DNA of 64,000 bases. It comes from Spinacia oleracea (lineage: Eukaryota > Streptophyta > Magnoliopsida > Caryophyllales > Amaranthaceae). How positions within the stretch are numbered: the stretch's first letter is position 1; each line of letters begins with the position of its first letter. The DNA lies in NCBI RefSeq assembly GCF_020520425.1, contig NC_079488.1, positions 18,850,247 to 18,914,246 on the forward strand. The letters run 5' to 3'. This document shows, piece after piece, positions 1-10,705 of the stretch. A program made the position numbers and the translations under genes. The notes below the pieces were generated by a model, which worked only from the letters and a program-made list of their open reading frames with translations, was not told the DNA's origin and ran no database searches.

Positions 1-480
1 AAAGTTAAATTCAGTTAAGTTCAGCTCAAAACAACATACCCTAGCTCTCCTACGTATCATTAAATTTAGGCTTAAAGGTACGAGACTTAAAAACTACATT
101 TTTAAGTTTAGGCTTAAAGGTACGAGACTTAAAAACTACATTTTTTTTTCTAGACAAATGTAGTACACTAGTACGAGTATTAGTGTGTAGTACATATATA
201 TATACATTTCTTTTCTTATACACCTAAAATCTAGAATAAATTAGACGAAATTTGGTATCAGGTTTATGGTGTGGCCTCGCAAGTCGCAACCTATACCAAC
301 TTAACATAGTTGGCAGCCAGAACATGATACATGCATAATTGCATAGGGTTTAGAAAGAAATGAAATAGCACGAGGGGGGTTTAGTTGTAAGAAATATATT
401 CGTGTCTAGGGCGGGCAATGTAACAATGTTGGTGTGCCTCCACTTTCAAATCATGCATAATTGACTCGCACCAAATTATT
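1..480. other. Gene-free AT-rich DNA with a 42-bp tandem duplication
   Basis: No coding or RNA gene is visible. Positions 65-106 and 107-148 are a direct tandem repeat of 42 bp, near-identical, containing GGCTTAAAGGTACGAGACTT. The rest is unremarkable AT-rich intergenic DNA. Confidence 0.6.
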
Positions 481-835
481 CCTTTTCATCTCTTTTGTTC
501 TTTACGTTTGATATTTTGCGCGGGTTTTAACGACTAATTAATGTACATTGAGATTTATCTATTTTTATTAGTTAAACCAGACAATTACGTCTATTTATAA
601 TGTTTTCACTTTTATCAAAATTCTGATATTGGGAAAATGATAAAAATTTAATGTTCCAATGGGAAAGTGTGAAAGGTTAAATGACCCAATGAATTTAATT
701 GGTTAAGTAATCATTAGACACAAATTTTGATAGAATATTAAACATTTATGTGATAATATAAAAAGAAATGTAAATAACATTTTGGGACATCAAAAAAGGA
801 AAACGTAAAGAACAAAAAGAGACGGTGAGATTGAG
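481..835. mobile_element. Stowaway-like MITE, degraded ends
   Basis: The left end carries TCTTTTGTTCTTTACGTTT and the right end its inverted match AAACGTAAAGAACAAAAAGA. The interior shares a motif order (ACATTTATGTGATAATAT, reverse-matching the element at 24244) with the copy at 24244-24583, in the opposite orientation. The TA target duplication is not clean here. No coding capacity. Confidence 0.6.
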
Positions 836-1838
836 TAGTATTTATCAAAACATGCATATTGTTACAAGCAATAATAATCGTTGGATTGATTAATCTGTGA
901 TAGATGTTGATCGTTGGATTGATTAACCTGTGATAGATGTTGGTTTAGTAGGGTTCCTTCTTTATTCTTACCTAGTAAAAAATGATTGTCCTCATAATAT
1001 ATTGACATTTTCCAAATTGTTATGAAATTATGATGCATGCATGTGTTAATAGTATAGTGTAGTCTGAGTAGGAGACAAATAATAATAATATGGCAAGAAT
1101 GGAATTGAAATGGTAGTTACTTTATACTTTTCCACAATCAAATCGCGTGCTTGAAGAGCCAACACCATCCACGTACTTAGACTCCTTTGCTTTGATCAAC
1201 AAATAGTTTTTCAACAACATACTAGATATTTTAAATAGGTCAAGAATATTACACAAATATTATATTAATCCTTTAAATAATAATTTAAAATTAAATTCCA
1301 AGTAGAATGATCTATTTTATAAATCACTAGATTATGAACGTGGCTAAGAAATTTCAGCCATGCATGCATGCAAAATTAGAACATACACACTACTACCAAA
1401 TTAAAGACGTTTTCGCATTTATTGATAGCTACTACCAAATCTTTGATTTTGTCTTGGCCTCCAAAATTATGGACAACAAAATTCAGCATTTCTATTCCTA
1501 GCTTTTCGTGGTGGACCACAAAGAAATTTCATAACCCTAGAACTACCAATTTTTTAGTAATTGTACGCCCATTTTAGGAGTTAAGTTAATGTTTGGAGAC
1601 TTATCTTTTGAGTTTTTCACCTTTTGGGATCTGTACCTATTCTTTTCACCTTTTAGGACTTCAATTTCACTTTCCGGTAAATTAACTCACATTTAACTCA
1701 CCTTTAACGAAAACGTGAAATTATATATAAAAAAAAAAAATTAAACCATTTAAATAAAATCTGAAAGTTTACATTGAATTAATACTTCCAAAATTTGTAC
1801 TTTGTATTTATTTAGGAAATATATATTTTTAACATATA
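836..1838. other. Gene-free interval, 33-bp tandem duplication
   Basis: A 33-bp unit starting TCGTTGGATTGATTAA occurs twice in tandem at about 878-943. The rest is AT-rich with no recognisable gene. Confidence 0.5.
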
Positions 1839-2099
1839 CTTCATCCGTTCTTATTCACGTGACACAATTGAAATTTAGCAATATTCATACACTCTCTTTT
1901 GACCGAATTTTGTTACTTATGCGTCGGGTAAATATAGTCACGTGAGATCTTGTTAGAAACATATTGATAAACTTTAGAATATATATACTTTTTATAATTT
2001 GTTTCTTTTACAAAATTAAATTAAGATATTAACGATAAAAGAATGTACATAGGAAAAAGTGACTAAAAAATTATGTCAACTAAATAAGAACGAAGGAAG
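1839..2099. mobile_element. Stowaway-like MITE (family with GACACAATTG end)
   Basis: It starts CTTCATCCGTTCTTATTCAC and ends with the inverted GAATAAG/AACGAAGGAAG type terminus, flanked by TA on both sides. It belongs to the same family as 14071-14328: both carry the internal motif TAGTC(A/G)TGTG followed by TCTTGTTAGA. About 261 bp, non-coding. Confidence 0.75.
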
Positions 2100-2831
2100 T
2101 ATACAATATTATTAGAATTAATAAAAGGAGAGAAAATAGTTAATATCATAATTTATAAATTACAATATGTAACTTACTTCTATAGATTTTTTTAAAAAAT
2201 TAAGTACATTCACATTATTCTTATACTCTGTATGAATTTTATATTTTAAAAGGACATTCATACTCTTTTTTTTATTTTTTCCGTCATGTTTTTCCGTTTG
2301 CACCCAAAAAAATCGTCGTAACTTGAATTTTCTATTTTTTTAGTGAATAAGAGAGGCAAAAACACCCTAAATTACAGTACAAGTAGCTAGCTAAAATTAA
2401 TGAAAATAAAGAAAAACATAAAGTAAAATAAAAACGAAAGCAATAACCAACAGTCTTTGACCAACAAGACAAATCCTCAATTTGATGACGATGATGAGTT
2501 AATACAGTTAATTAGGTGATTTGATAACGATGAGTTAATACCATTTACTATGATGATTTAAGAAATAAGTACACAAATTTAAGAAATTAAAATAGAATGT
2601 TAAGATTGTTGAGTCCGTTAAAATTGTTAAGATCACCATGCATAAGTTTCAAAAAAAGTAAAATATATGTTGAGTACGGTAAGAATGTTATCAAATGTAT
2701 AGATTATTTTGTATAGGAATATAGATCCAACAACAATTAAGTAGTAACAATAATAAAAATATAGAGTACACAAAAATATATTATTAGAATTTTAGCAAAA
2801 AATATTACTTCAGTAATAAAAAAAAAAATTA
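2100..2831. other. Gene-free AT-rich interval
   Basis: Only AT-rich, low-complexity DNA is seen; no frame, RNA gene or repeat that I can name. Confidence 0.5.
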
Positions 2832-2836
2832 GTTAC

Positions 2837-3042
2837 TGATAAAATATAGAGAGAATGAATTGTTTTTCATTTCCTTGCTGCTACCTTTCCACAAACAAAA
2901 GTATATATACAGCTAGAGCCTAGTATAACGTACAAGCTAATTAATATGCTAGGTAGCTAGAACACCAAAGGACAGTAGAACTCCAACAGACAAAAATGCT
3001 TCGCTGCACTAACATGGGCTACGCCCTTTCATTGCTCCAATA
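2837..3042 (-). repeat. 3' LTR of minus-strand copia element
   Basis: 206 bp, matching 7604-7809 except for three substitutions. It directly follows the polypurine tract in the element's orientation and is flanked outside by GTTAC. Confidence 0.95.
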
Positions 3043-3060
3043 CTCCCCCTCAAGTTGGAG
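3043..3060 (-). other. Polypurine tract of copia element
   Basis: On the minus strand this reads CTCCAACTTGAGGGGGAG and ends exactly at the 3' LTR. It is the expected primer site for plus-strand DNA synthesis. Confidence 0.85.
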
Positions 3061-3373
3061 TGTGTAGGTCTCGGACACCCAACTTGGACAAGAGAAAGGC
3101 AAACTGCACACTGCCAAGAGCTTTGGTAAAAATGTCGGCAAGCTGATGGTTAGTACGAACATGAGCAGGAGCAATAACACCAGAAGTGAGGAGTTCACGG
3201 ACGAAATGACAGTCAATCTCGATATGCTTTGTACGTTCATGAAATACCGGATTAGCAGAAATGTGGAGGGCAGCTTGATTATCACAGAAAAGGCGCACCG
3301 GCTGAGTATGGAATACTCCAAGGGCCGCAAGGAAACTTCTCAACCATTTTACCTCAGCACATGTGAAAGCCAT
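3050..3373 (-). pseudogene. RNase H C-terminal part of copia polyprotein (after stop 2)
   Basis: This continues the polyprotein in the same frame after a TAA codon within 3386-3388. The minus-strand frame from the upstream piece reads SRSSA, stop, AEYRSMAF; intact relatives usually have an acidic codon at that position, so a single substitution explains the break. It contains the RNase H region with CDNQAALHISANP and KHIEIDCHFVRE, ending near the polypurine tract, which is normal for copia elements. Confidence 0.85.
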
Positions 3374-3388
3374 TGAGCGATACTCGGC

Positions 3389-6139
3389 TTACGCGGAGGA
3401 CCGAGAAACGGTGGTCTGCTTCTTAGTTTTCCATGAAATAGGCGACCTGCCAAGTGCAATAAAATAACCAGAGACAGACCGGCGAGAAACGGGGCAACTA
3501 GCCCAGTCTGAGTCGCAAAATGCGTAGAGTTGGAGGTCGTTATCTGCTCGAAGAAACAGTCCCTGGCCCGGCCTCGCCTTCAAATATTTGAGCACACGAA
3601 TTGCGGCATCGTAGTGATCCCGACGAGGTGCTTGCATAAATTGAGAAAGGAGGTGAATCGGATAAGAAATGTCCAAGCGAGTCAACGTGAGATAAATGAG
3701 ACGACCAATAATACGACGATAAAGAGCCGAATCCTTGAAGAGAGGGCTTGTGGAGGAGGCGAGTTTGTGATGTTGTGGCAGAGGAGTGTCGACGGGCTTA
3801 GCACCAAGGAGACCAGTTTCTTGTAAAATGTCTAAGGTGTATTTGCGTTGACACATAAACAATCCTTCCGGTGAACGTGCAAATTCTATGCCCAAAAAAT
3901 ATTTTAGCGGCCCAAGATCTTTCAATTGGAAACATTTATCCAAGTACTGCTTGAAGGAAGCACAAAGAGAAGGATTATTTCCTGCCACAAGGATATCATC
4001 AACATAAACAAGAATAGAGAGAGAGTCTCCTCCTTTCCGGTAAGTAAATATAGTGTTGTCGGCATGAGATTGATAAAACCCATAGGATCGAAGAGCTGTG
4101 GCCAACTTAGCAAACCAATTTCTTGGAGACAGACGAAGACCGTATAGTGACTTCCGGAGTCGGCACACTTTTGTAGGTGTAGCTGAAGAGAAACCCGGAG
4201 GAAGTTTCATATATACTTCTTCGTTCAAGTCGCCGTGTAAGAAGGCGTTATTAACATCAAGTTGGTGTAGTTCCCAATTTTTTGCGACTGCTACTGCAAG
4301 GAAAGTAAGAACACTCACCATCTTAGCCACAGGAGCAAATGTTTCAGAAAAATCCTCTCCTTCCTTTTGATGATTTCCCAACACAACTAGTCGGGCTTTA
4401 TGTCTCTCAATTGACCCATCGGACATATATTTGGTCTTGTACACCCACTTGCATCCGATTGGGGTTTTACCAGGAGGAAGGTCTACTATATCCCATGTTC
4501 CGTTCTTCTCCAGAGCATCAATTTCCAGCTTCATGGCCGTAAGCCATTTTTCTTCTTTAGCAGCTTCTTTGTAAGACCTGGGTTCCACAGTAGCAGTAAC
4601 AGAGGCAAGAAATTTTCTATGATCGTTTGAAAAAATATCGTAAGTGACATAGTTTGCTATAGGAAATCGCGTACCTGAGGAAGACGATTGACTGAGTGGT
4701 GATGAGGGAGTGGAAGAGGGGTGTATAGTACGGGCCGAGTGACATATGTAATCTGTCATCCAACTAGGAGGACGACGATCGCGTTTCGGGGGCAAAACAG
4801 GAGATGCGGGCTGTATAGACTGCTGGCCAACGTTCTCTACTGCACGTTGGGCCGAGTCCAGTGGGTCTGGACGCACACAGGAGCTAGGTGCAGGCTCAGG
4901 TGAAGGGACAGTAGAGGTGGGCTGTCTGTGTTGGGCATAAGGGCTGGTGGAAGATCCCTGGTCCAGTGCCACAACACTCTCCCTCTCCATGGTGGGTGGG
5001 TTTATATCATTTTCACTTCCTTGCCCAAAATCCCAATCCAAGAACTCAGTCGTATCTTGCGGAGTAGATATAATTGGAGTAAAATCAATGGGATTGGAAA
5101 AGGGAAATTGAACCTCCAAAAATCGAACATCCCGTGATACAAAAACATCTTTAGTTTCCAAGTCATATACTTTCCAACCCTTCTTGCCAAATGGGTAGCC
5201 AATAAACACACACTTTCGACTACGCGGGCCAAATTTATCTTTCCGCCGTGGATTATTATGAGCATAACACAGAGAGCCAAATACCCTAAGCATAGAGTAC
5301 GGTGGAGTTTTTCCAAATAAAATCTCATACGGTGTCTTACCATCCAAAATGCGGGTGGGAGTACGATTTATAAGATGGACCGTCGTATGTACACAATCTC
5401 CCCAAAATTCTATTGGCAAAGAGGCTTGGAATCGAAGAGCTCGAGATACTTCCAAAATATGTCTATGCTTCCTCTCTACCCGACCATTTTGTTGAGGTGT
5501 ACCCACACAAGAAGAGTTAAATAGAGTACCTTGTTCATTGAACCAAGGAACCATAGAAGTAAATTCAGTGCCATTGTCAGAATGCATTACTTTGATGTTC
5601 TTGTTAAATTGGGTTTTGACCATAGGAAAAAAATTTCGAAAACATGAGGGAACTTCAGTTTTGTCTTTGATCAAATACACCCAAACTGCTCGAGAGCAAT
5701 CATCAACAATAGTAAGGAAATAGTGTGCACCGGAATTGCTAGACTTTGTATACGGGCCCCATAAGTCGCAATGAACCAAATCAAAAATGTCTGAAGCTTT
5801 ACTATCACTCAATGGAAAAACATTACGTGTTTGTTTTGCCCGAAAACACACATCACAAGACTCTAGAGTCTTCTTTATTTTGCTATTACCACTTGCACTA
5901 GAAATAAAAGAGAGAGCTTGGCACGATGGATGCCCAAGACGTTGATGAAGAAGACTAGCAGATTCAACAGTTGTGTGATGAGAGAGAATTTGTTGAGTCA
6001 CCGGCCGGAAAACATACACCCCGTCCCGAAATTCACCCAGTCCAATCGGCATCCTCGAAGTGCGGTCCTGTAAAATACACAAACATTCATTGAATGTCAC
6101 AAAACAATTAGCATCCGATATTAAAAGACCAATAGAAAT
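3389..6139 (-). pseudogene. Copia Pol segment: integrase, RT and start of RNase H
   Basis: Open for 903 codons from an internal Met at 6100. It follows 13 in-frame codons after the first stop, so it is the continuation of the gag-protease frame. Counting from Met6100: an HHCC zinc finger (H52, H57, C82, C85), the integrase core with D112 and D175 (HSDNGTEF) and a QQNGRVERKH segment near 205-212, a proline- and serine-rich spacer, then the RT domain (RHKARLVVLGNHQKEG; QLDVNNAFLHGDL; catalytic YVDD at 699-702) and the start of RNase H (FCDSDWASC). It ends at an in-frame TAA. Separate translation from Met6100 is unlikely to be meaningful; it reads as the middle of a once continuous polyprotein. 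Confidence 0.9.
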
Positions 6140-7453
6140 TTAGTTGCATTTCAATTGAGGGACAAATAAGACGTTTCGGAGAATTAATCCGGATACCAAA
6201 GTGACACTTCCTTGCTTCGTGGCAGTTGTGTGGACCCCATCAGGTAGACTGACCGGAGACGGTGTGATATCAACACAATAAAAAAGAGACTCCAGGTTAG
6301 CTGTCATATGGTGGGAAGCCCCACTGTCAAGAAGCCATTCAATCTTACCGTGTAACTTATCAGATGGTGGAGAAGCCTCAAGCAGACATTTGAGACGTTG
6401 GAGTTGATCTGTAGAAAATCCTGGAAGAGAGGAGGACATGGCAGATGTGGAGGGTTTATTATCAGACCCTAGGTGCGCTGCCAAGGCACTATTTGCAATG
6501 GCTGTGGTGCCGCGTGCAGCTTGTGTGTCTCCCCTTGCATCTCCACAGGCACCATGCTTTCTACCTCGACCTCTCCCCCTCGTGCCACCTTGAGGGAAAC
6601 CAATCCTCTTGTAACAAAATTCATATTCATGTCCATTGCGATCACAATATGTACAATGGAGAGGAGGGTTTGTGATAGGACGGGAAGCAGACTCGGAGGT
6701 CGGACTCGCCTGTACAGCAAAGCTCGTTGCTTCAGTCTTAACATCTCGAGCACGAACAATATTTCGATGGCGCTCTTCTTGAGTTACTAGAGAAAAGGCT
6801 CTGTTCAAATTCGGAAGAGGTTCCATGCTCAAAATTTGAGTGCGTATGGCACCATAATCATCATCATCAAGCCCCATAAGGAAGTCATGGGTACGATCTT
6901 GCTCGACCCGCAGTCTGAGTTTTGCGGCAGCCTCACATGTGCACCCACAAGTGAGATCTTTGGAGCCGTATAAGGCATCCCAAAGGGCAGTAAACTTATT
7001 GTGGAATGTGACAATGGTTGCCCCCTTTTGACGGAGGGTGTGGTACTCATTCTTCAATTGATGAATTTTGGGGCCATTAGTTGTTGCATATCTTTCCTTC
7101 AAGTCAGCCCAAAATTCAGTTGCAATTCTGTGACTCACAACACTAGATTGGAGAGACTCATGTAAAGAATTAAAAATCCATCCACAAATTGTGGAATTAT
7201 TAGACCGCCAGGCGATGAATTCAGGGCTAGTTTCATCTGTTGGTCGAGCAATATCACCAGTAAGAAACCCAAGTTTATTTTTACCCTCAAGTCCATTCAT
7301 AATAGCTTTAGACCATACATCATAATTCTCCCCAAGAAGGACACATTTGGTGATCGACATACCTGGGCCTTCAGAAGGATGGAGAAAATAAATTGAAGAA
7401 GTGTCATGAATTAGTTGGGGTGCCTTTTTCTCCGATGCCTCGCCTCCTGCCAT
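6140..7453 (-). pseudogene. Copia Gag and protease segment (before stop 1)
   Basis: 437 codons starting at ATG 7453, about 140 nt downstream of the primer-binding site. The Gag part resembles the UBN2/retrotran_gag type (YDVWSKAIMNGLEGKNKLGF; FWADLKERY). It has a CX2CX4HX4C zinc knuckle (CTYCDRNGHEYEFC), an arginine/glycine-rich stretch, and the aspartic protease motif WLLDSGASHHMT near residue 370. The frame ends at a TAA just after CN. The codons after it (ISIGLLISDANCF) fit the usual continuation, so the stop is a point mutation rather than a natural gag-pol boundary. Confidence 0.9.
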
Positions 7454-7590
7454 GGTGATTGATGATGCAAAGAAAATGCTTTAAAGGAATAAAGCAGATA
7501 ATCAACCTTGATTGGAGAAAAAAATGGCGATTAATACTGGAAGAAGGAAAATATTTGCGGAAAAAAAAAAATCAGGATTTTCAAACCCTT

Positions 7591-7603
7591 GGCTGTGATA
7601 CCA
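7591..7603 (-). other. Primer-binding site (initiator Met tRNA)
   Basis: On the minus strand, immediately after the 5' LTR, the sequence reads TGGTATCACAGCC. The first eight bases match the initiator-Met-tRNA priming site used by most plant copia elements. Confidence 0.85.
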
Positions 7604-7809
7604 TGATAAAATATAGAGAGAATGAATTGTTTTTCATTTCCTTGCTGCTACCTTTCCACAAACAGAAGTATATATACAGCTAGAGCCTAGTATAACGTAC
7701 AAGCTAATTAATATGCTAGGTAGCTAGAACACCAAAGGACAATAGAACTCCAACAGACAAAAATGCTTAGCTGCACTAACATGGGCTACGCCCTTTCATT
7801 GCTCCAATA
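7604..7809 (-). repeat. 5' LTR of minus-strand copia element
   Basis: 206 bp, partner of 2837-3042, bounded outside by the GTTAC duplication. It would contain the promoter of the element. Only short AT-rich candidates such as TATATATAC are visible. Confidence 0.95.
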
Positions 7810-7814
7810 GTTAC

Positions 7815-8254
7815 ACAAAAATATATTACGGAGTATTAGATTATATTTTCTAATTGATTTTTTAATTTACAAGTTGAAAAGAAATATTTAATTCACCATT
7901 TGCTGTGACACGTGTCAGAAATTAATTGGCTTCTTATTTATTGCACCGCAAATAATATGTTGAGAACGTAAATTGACTAATTTTTTAACCACGGAGACTA
8001 ACCTTTTAACCATGGGGAATAAAATTTCAGATTTATTATTTACTTTTAGCCAGAATATATTTTAAGGGTCCTCAACGGTGAAAAGAAAAGGTTTGGGTCT
8101 TTAACTGTAAAAATTTACAAAGGTGAAACCCTATTCTTTATCTTAACTCATGTAATTGAGATTTTGAGAGATATGATTGTTATTTTTTTTATTATTATTA
8201 AGTGGGGACTGAGAGAGAGAAACAATAATATATATTGGGTAGTAGGGATTAATG
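7815..8254. other. Gene-free AT-rich interval
   Basis: No gene or nameable repeat is seen between the copia element and the SINE. Confidence 0.5.
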
Positions 8255-8265
8255 AAAGAGAAAGA

Positions 8266-8376
8266 TTTTTTTTTTTTTTGGTGCGAATGAGCCATAAGGG
8301 CGGGGATGAGAATCGATCCCAGAATCACTTGGAACCGGGATAGAAGCTCTAACCAACTGAGCTATCCATCACTCTC
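8266..8376 (-). mobile_element. tRNA-derived SINE with polyA tail, minus strand
   Basis: On the minus strand it begins GAGAGTGATGGATAGCTCAG and contains an A box (TAGCTCAGTTGG) and a B-box-like GGATCGATTC, and it ends in a run of A (plus-strand T run from 8266). It is flanked by a perfect 11-bp duplication AAAGAGAAAGA (8255-8265 and 8377-8387). The 5' part resembles a tRNA but it lacks a foldable acceptor stem, so this is a retroposed SINE of about 111 bp and not a working tRNA gene. Confidence 0.85.
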
Positions 8377-8387
8377 AAAGAGAAAGA

Positions 8388-9417
8388 AAATATGAATATT
8401 GTAGAAAGTTAACAACCATAAAAATTATGGCATTTTTTTTATGGTCATAGAAATGATGCATTTTAAAAAATAACATCCGTAAAAAAAACAAGTGATACAA
8501 TTAAAAAACCTGGAAGGAGTATGTAATTATAAAATTTTATCTTACTATCTACGTAGTACTTTTTAAGTTAAAATACTACTTCGTATATATCTGAGTCCCA
8601 TAATCATTTAAGATACTCCTTATTCCTTAATTTGTAATGCTTCTTTTATAATCAGTTAAGGATAACGTAGTTATCCTAGAGGATAGAATATCATATGAGA
8701 TAGAGTTATGTTATATGATATGAGTGATACTGAGGGAGTGTCGTTATGTTATATGTTATGTTATATTATATACCTAAACCCTAGATTACATATTAGGTAA
8801 CATACCATATGTAGGACTCATATTAGATAACATACCATATTTAGGACTCTACAGAATATTCACAATATAATATCTCCTATATTCTATCTTAACATAATCG
8901 TTTCTATAGTTTGGTGGCTAATATACGTACAAATTGTTGAGGGGGTTGTTCAACATGAACGATGGACGCATGATGAAATGTATACGTTGTCTTAAAGAAA
9001 AATGATGAAACTTATGAGGTTGGTGAAAAATCACTTGAAAGACACTTGATCCCGAGAGTTCGATCTTTTACTTACTCTTTGTCCATTATATTTACATGCA
9101 ATGTCATAAGATTAAGTCGAGTTGAAAACAATTGATTATCATGTACTTGTGTCCCCTTAGGTCAACTAGACTATCCTAGATATGTCAACATATATATGCA
9201 GTTATTGAAATTAAGCATAAATCTACTTTGTAATCAAACTGCCAGTAGGATCCTCCACCCACATAGTCTCTGGTTTTATTTAAGCCTAATACTGAATTTT
9301 GGATGTCAATTAGCTAAGTTGATAAAGTGTTGAGAGAGTATTATCCAAGATCTAAGATTGAATTTCTATCCCATTTGTTGCCTTTCCCCTTAGGGCTCTA
9401 TCTCTTTACACCAAACT
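8388..9417. other. Gene-free interval with possible SINE relic
   Basis: No coding gene. Positions about 9317-9400 (TTAGCTAAGTTGATAAAG, then AAGATTGAATTTCTATCC) resemble decayed A and B boxes of a tRNA-derived SINE. Direct repeats of the type TTAGATAACATACCATAT occur near 8787-8850. Nothing else can be named. Confidence 0.4.
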
Positions 9418-9431
9418 TAAAATCAGTGTTA

Positions 9432-9687
9432 TGAGTAATTTGAAACGAATTGTAAAGGATAGAATTAAATCAGTCATGTGTAAGAAAGTAAGTAGACGAG
9501 ATAGTGTCTGGTTCTTGAGTCTGTAGTAGTTGAGTGGTTCCTTGTGCGTGCTGGCTGTTAGGTGTTGTGTGCTTTCTGTTGTTGGCAGTTAGTAGTAGTG
9601 TGTGTTCATCTCTGTGTGAGATGGCTAAGCTGTATTGACTTTGATTGGTAATAATTATAATAGCTTGCTTACAAAAAAAAAAAAACA
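9432..9687 (+). mobile_element. polyA retroposon (5'-truncated LINE or processed mRNA)
   Basis: A 256-bp insertion ending in a run of A is flanked by a 14-bp perfect duplication TAAAATCAGTGTTA (9418-9431 and 9688-9701). The target reads TTAAAATC at the left junction, matching the L1-type endonuclease site TT/AAAA. The end of the insert (TAATAATTATAATAGCTTGC then A run) resembles a LINE 3' end or an mRNA 3' UTR. No coding frame is preserved. Confidence 0.75.
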
Positions 9688-9701
9688 TAAAATCAGTGTT
9701 A

Positions 9702-9994
9702 GAATTGTTGATGAGATCGATATAATAGATTTCCTTGACCCACTTTTATGTCCTCGTTTTGTAAGCATTACAATTACGAGTCCCACAAATTTGAAGTTTG
9801 GACATTTTGACTAGGACAAAATCAAGATTAAATTATCACATGGATGCAAGATCAGCTCAGGACAGCTATACGTATGCATGTCTTTAGCCCTTGGTGAGGG
9901 CAAAAGGTTTTTATTCATAATACGGGGCCAATCCGGGGACAAATATACGTATCTCTATTATACCTTTTTTTTTTGTGAGAGAGTGTCTCTATTA
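9702..9994. other. Gene-free interval
   Basis: AT-rich sequence without gene features. Confidence 0.5.
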
Positions 9995-9996
9995 TA

Positions 9997-10257
9997 CTAT
10001 TTCCTCCGACTTTTAATATTCGCAATATTTGGACTTTTTACATTATTCATATCAATTACTTTGACTATTTTTTATGTTTTTTTATATAAGATAAAACATA
10101 GTCATGTGATATCTTATTAGATTCGTCTCAATGTGTATTTTCAAAATATCAAATTTTATATTTTTTGCATAAAGAGAATTTAAGATAAAAGACCAAGGTA
10201 TTGAATCGGCGTGTATAAAAATAACAAACGTTGCGAGTATTAAAAAAATGGAGAAAG
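9997..10257. mobile_element. Stowaway-like MITE
   Basis: Terminal inverted repeats CTATTTCCTCCGACTTTTAA and (inverted) TTAAAAAAATGGAGAAAG are flanked by TA at 9995-9996 and 10258-10259. The internal motif CATAGTCATGTGATATCTTA is shared in related form with 1839-2099 and 14071-14328. 261 bp, non-coding. Confidence 0.75.
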
Positions 10258-10297
10258 TATATTAAGTTAATTCTTGAGATTTTATTACTACGTAGTA

Positions 10298-10552
10298 CTT
10301 CCTCCGTTTCAGAAAGTTCTTTACGCTTTGGAAAATGTGTCCAAAGTATAAAAACTTTGACCGTAAATTCTCACCATTATATACATCAAAACGTTACATG
10401 TAAGATCTTGTTAGATTGGTGTCGGGATGTATTTTCAGAATATCAAATTTTTATAAATTTTTTCACATGCGAAATTGGATATATTAGTAGTTAAATATTA
10501 CATTGGAATCCGTGCAAATAGTACCTGTAAAATTTTTTTGAAACAGAGATAG
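10298..10552. mobile_element. Stowaway-like MITE (ACTTTGACCGTAAATTCTC family)
   Basis: Begins CTTCCTCCGTTTCAG and ends CTGAAACAGAGATAG-type sequence, flanked by TA. It shares AAAACTTTGACCGTAAATTC and the following segment with 21685-21932, so the two are copies of one family. About 255 bp. Confidence 0.75.
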
Positions 10553-10705
10553 TACTATGTAAGATCATGTAAAAATGCACACTTGTCTACACAATATTTT
10601 TTTTGGTGCGATCTAATTGTCTATGCAATTATGATCATATTCTCGTTTTTGTACATAATGTCACATAACGCGTGTATAAAAATTAGTTAATTAAAATGAT
10701 AAATT

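Larger units (their letters stand above)
2837..7809 (-). mobile_element. Ty1-copia LTR retrotransposon, nearly intact, minus strand
   Basis: Two 206-bp LTRs (2837-3042 and 7604-7809) flank an internal region with primer-binding site, gag, protease, integrase, reverse transcriptase, RNase H and polypurine tract in copia order (integrase before RT). A perfect 5-bp target duplication GTTAC lies at 2832-2836 and 7810-7814. The LTRs differ at three visible positions in 206 (about 98.5% identical), so the insertion is fairly recent. Read on the minus strand, the LTR begins TA and ends CA rather than TG..CA. Short LTRs, a 5-kb length and the RNase H motif KHIEIDCHFVRE suggest the Ale/Retrofit lineage (inference). 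The coding frame is broken only by two nonsense codons. Confidence 0.95.

Noticed and set aside
3146-6790. Plus-strand open frames across the minus-strand copia element
   Set aside because: They are shadows of the polyprotein frame; none shows a domain.
8300-8376. A tRNA gene on the minus strand
   Set aside because: A and B boxes exist, but the acceptor stem does not pair, the unit ends in an A run and is flanked by a target duplication; it is a SINE.
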